A stretch of DNA of 43,137 bases from the NCBI GenBank assembly GCA_900316995.1, contig ONEZ01000018.1, positions 1-43,137 on the forward strand, written 5' to 3'. Shown here one piece after another: positions 41,244 to 43,137 of this stretch; position 1 is the first letter of the stretch; every line of letters begins with the position of its first letter. Source of the DNA: an uncultured Bacteroidales bacterium. GTDB taxonomy: Bacteria > Bacteroidota > Bacteroidia > Bacteroidales > Paludibacteraceae. The notes beneath the pieces were generated by a model. The model made no database searches, was not told where the DNA came from, and worked only from the letters and a program-made list of their open reading frames with translations. A program made the translations under genes and the position numbers.

Positions 41244-41546
41244 TTAATCCATAATACCGTAAACTGATAAAGCAATCCAGAAAATATTCCATATTGCAAA
41301 AAATAAATTTAGCTTTGACCTAAATATAGGGACAAAACAAAGGGCTGTAATTATTACTATGGCAACAATAAGGAAAATAATAGCGTTTTTAACACTTTCA
41401 AACATACCAACAAAGTCCATACGCTGAAGAGCATCAAAAAGACCACCAAAGCCTATCACCAGATAAGCAATAATAACAATGACTTCAAGGACTGGAATTA
41501 CCCACCATAAACGTCCTTTTTGATTTTTTTGTACTTCTGTACTCAT
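41244..41546 (-). CDS. small three-helix membrane protein, 100 residues
   Basis: The protein has three predicted membrane segments (about residues 15-35, 53-74 and 80-98) and a short polar N-terminus (MSTEVQKNQKGR). No family was recognised. It is first in a two-gene operon with the lipoprotein. Confidence 0.7.
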   Translation of the reverse strand: MSTEVQKNQKGRLWWVIPVLEVIVIIAYLVIGFGGLFDALQRMDFVGMFESVKNAIIFLIVAIVIITALCFVPIFRSKLNLFFAIWNIFWIALSVYGIMD

Positions 41547-41621
41547 ATTTTTTTGATTTAAATTTTATCCTACATCCTTTAAGGCGACTCGGAATTTTCC
41601 GTTATTAAAACAATTCTTTCA

Positions 41622-41629
41622 CAAAGGTA
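41622..41629 (-). promoter_or_regulatory. -7 box of the membrane protein - lipoprotein operon
   Basis: On the minus strand TACCTTTG, 75 nt before the start codon. ATTG is about 21 nt upstream. Confidence 0.6.
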
Positions 41630-41715
41630 CAGAACGCCACAACGCAGATGCAATTGCTTTTTATTGCTCTTTCTGAGGCGGAATTTCCCTGTTTTAAAAT
41701 TTGCAGGAAAATCCA

Positions 41716-41723
41716 TACTTTTG
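41716..41723 (+). promoter_or_regulatory. -7 box of the kinase gene
   Basis: TACTTTTG, 30 nt before the ATG at 41754. No clear -33 box. Confidence 0.55.
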
Positions 41724-41753
41724 CATAGTCAAACTTTGCTATGGCTCATCCAA

Positions 41754-43067
41754 ATGAATTCTTCAGGCGTTCCGGAAATAAATGACTCTGCACAAACAGA
41801 ACATCGGGGTTTCTGTGACTATACACTCCTTTATGAAAGCAAGGACGGGTACAGCGTGCTCTACAGAGTGAAGCAAGGTGAGAAGTACTACATTCTAAAG
41901 GGCGTAAAACCAAACTTAGGGGACACAACAAGGTATGAACAGCTACTGAAGAGGGAGTGTGAGCTTCTGATGTCAATAGAGAGCATCCATGTGGTTGACT
42001 GCCACGGAATGATTGAGGATGAGAGGTTAGGCGCTTGCATCCTGATGCAATACATTGACGGCATCACACTTAGCCAGTGGCTGAAAAAGAAACAATCATT
42101 TAAGGATAAACGCAGGATAGCGGACGAACTGCTTGATGCAGTTTCTGACCTGCACTCACACCAGATTATCCATAATGACATCAAACCTGACAACATACTG
42201 ATAACACGGAGCGGCAGCCATGTGAAAATTGTGGATTTGGGGCTCTCAGACAATGATTCCTACATCTGCCATGGAAGAGGCTTCACTGACGATTACGCCG
42301 CACCTGAGCAGCTTAAAAACGGCTCTTCTGACACTCACACAGATATATGGAGCACTGGAAAGATACTCTCTGAGATATTTGGAGTCGGAAGATACTCTTA
42401 CGTTATCAGAAAGTGCATGCGTAAAAATCCTAACAGACGCTACAGCAGCATATCTGACGTTAAGAACGCCTTACGGGGCACTGACACACTAATCAAATTG
42501 TTCATTATAGTCATTGCAATTATTGCAACCAGTGTTTTTGTAACTCTTTTAATCAACTCCCATAATAAGGCAATACAAGAGGAGCTGCATGAAGTAAAAT
42601 CAAACATTGAAGCCGTAACTAAAGGAATAGACTCAACATCAAAGAATCTTGACTCCATTTCAAAAAGAGTTGAGATCAAGGAGCTGACCGCAGAAGAGAA
42701 GAACTACAATATCTGCGTGGGAAGGATGAAGCAATACAATGACTCACTTACAAACGAGGCGTTAAAGGCTATTGAGAAGTGTGAGTGGACCTGCTTTGTA
42801 ATGATTGAACAGCAAAAATACCATAAGCTGTCATTCCTTAACAGGGATAAGTTTGCACCGTCAGATAAAGAGTTGAAAGAGGCTTACTACAAAGAGTATG
42901 AGAATTACTACATATACTGTTATGAGAAGATAACCAAACGTGCCGAGGAGCTTAAAATCCCAGCTGCCGGCGATGCTTACAACGCTGGCCAGATAAGCAG
43001 AGCGGAGCTGGATTCCATAAACAATATATTCTCTAAGTGTTGTAACCGGAATTTAGAAATACAGTGA
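41754..43067 (+). CDS. membrane-anchored Ser/Thr protein kinase (PknB-like)
   Basis: This 437-residue protein has a eukaryotic-type kinase domain: ILKGVK (likely ATP Lys), IIHNDIKPDNIL (catalytic loop, HND in place of HRD), KIVDLGLSD (DLG in place of DFG) and DDYAAPEQL. One membrane helix follows (LIKLFIIVIAIIATSVFVTLL, about residues 275-295), then a coiled-coil (ISKRVEIKELTAEEKNYN region) and a helical C-terminal domain that should face the periplasm. There are no PASTA repeats. I start at MNSSGVPEIND (41754) because the upstream frame runs through the promoter. Target unknown. It is divergent from the lipoprotein operon. Confidence 0.88.
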   Translation: MNSSGVPEINDSAQTEHRGFCDYTLLYESKDGYSVLYRVKQGEKYYILKGVKPNLGDTTRYEQLLKRECELLMSIESIHVVDCHGMIEDERLGACILMQYIDGITLSQWLKKKQSFKDKRRIADELLDAVSDLHSHQIIHNDIKPDNILITRSGSHVKIVDLGLSDNDSYICHGRGFTDDYAAPEQLKNGSSDTHTDIWSTGKILSEIFGVGRYSYVIRKCMRKNPNRRYSSISDVKNALRGTDTLIKLFIIVIAIIATSVFVTLLINSHNKAIQEELHEVKSNIEAVTKGIDSTSKNLDSISKRVEIKELTAEEKNYNICVGRMKQYNDSLTNEALKAIEKCEWTCFVMIEQQKYHKLSFLNRDKFAPSDKELKEAYYKEYENYYIYCYEKITKRAEELKIPAAGDAYNAGQISRAELDSINNIFSKCCNRNLEIQ

Positions 43068-43137
43068 AAACGGAAATCAGAGTGCAGTAAAAACAGAAAC
43101 AATGATACAGAGAATTTGGCAACAACGATACAGTAAA

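Noticed and set aside
41741-41785. 14-codon ORF (MAHPNEFFRRSGNK) overlapping the kinase start
   Set aside because: It is out of frame and short. It could affect kinase translation but nothing else supports it.

Overview
The window reads as a Bacteroidales (phylum Bacteroidota) chromosome, probably a host-associated anaerobe. The evidence: gene starts are preceded by the Bacteroidota promoter (TTTG, about 19-20 nt, then TAnnTTTG) instead of strong Shine-Dalgarno sites; families restricted to or typical of Bacteroidota are present (DUF3276 PUR protein, a roughly 300-residue NusB, DUF4293, DUF4296, a lipoprotein TamA homologue, a type 2 IleRS); and the tRNA genes do not encode CCA. I cannot name the genus.

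Positions 1-25,600 are ordinary core genome: purA; a 2[4Fe-4S] ferredoxin; the DUF3276 protein; an operon nusB-yajC-ybbR-coaE; def; ruvX (yqgF); galE followed by a TPR protein and a PD40/CRD/OmpA protein resembling a split PorE-like periplasmic anchor; nadE; an acyl-CoA synthetase; a small lipoprotein; a DUF4293 protein; ileS; an operon of a DksA/TraR-like protein, lspA and a DUF4296 lipoprotein; an SpoU rRNA methyltransferase; a TamL/Omp85 barrel; nrdD-nrdG on the minus strand behind a cobalamin riboswitch; an esterase; and a GYF_2 protein. IleS carries the swapped GxHH signature motif that has been linked to mupirocin hyper-resistance.

Positions 26,000-26,560 hold tRNA-Arg(TCT) and tRNA-Met(CAT), facing each other across a hairpin-rich spacer. 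To their right, about 26.7-40.3 kb, lies an accessory island with no visible integrase: an AbiE-type toxin-antitoxin pair; a gene broken by one in-frame TGA; an AAA+ ATPase and a Cys-rich partner; an unknown 316-residue protein; three cytoplasmic BspA-like DUF285 repeat proteins, two of them followed by a homologous partner gene; an inserted HicBA module; an unknown 439-residue protein; and a large DUF2779 protein combining a Cas4-like PD-(D/E)XK nuclease with a DEDDy exonuclease domain. A lipoprotein, a small membrane protein and a membrane-anchored Ser/Thr kinase close the window.

The most striking signal is a small regulon inside the island. Four promoters (28.4, 31.3, 32.35 and 34.5 kb) carry the identical 12-bp palindrome TTATACGTATAA, and in all four its centre lies exactly 34.5 bp upstream of the first base of the -7 box, abutting the -33 box as an activator site would. 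The same palindrome lies inside the spacer of the divergent promoter of the 316-residue protein, where binding should repress. These promoters drive the AAA+ ATPase operon, the TGA-interrupted gene and two DUF285/partner units, so together they look like one co-regulated and, as far as I can tell, undescribed system. One of its promoters and 5' gene ends has been copied to the second DUF285 unit.
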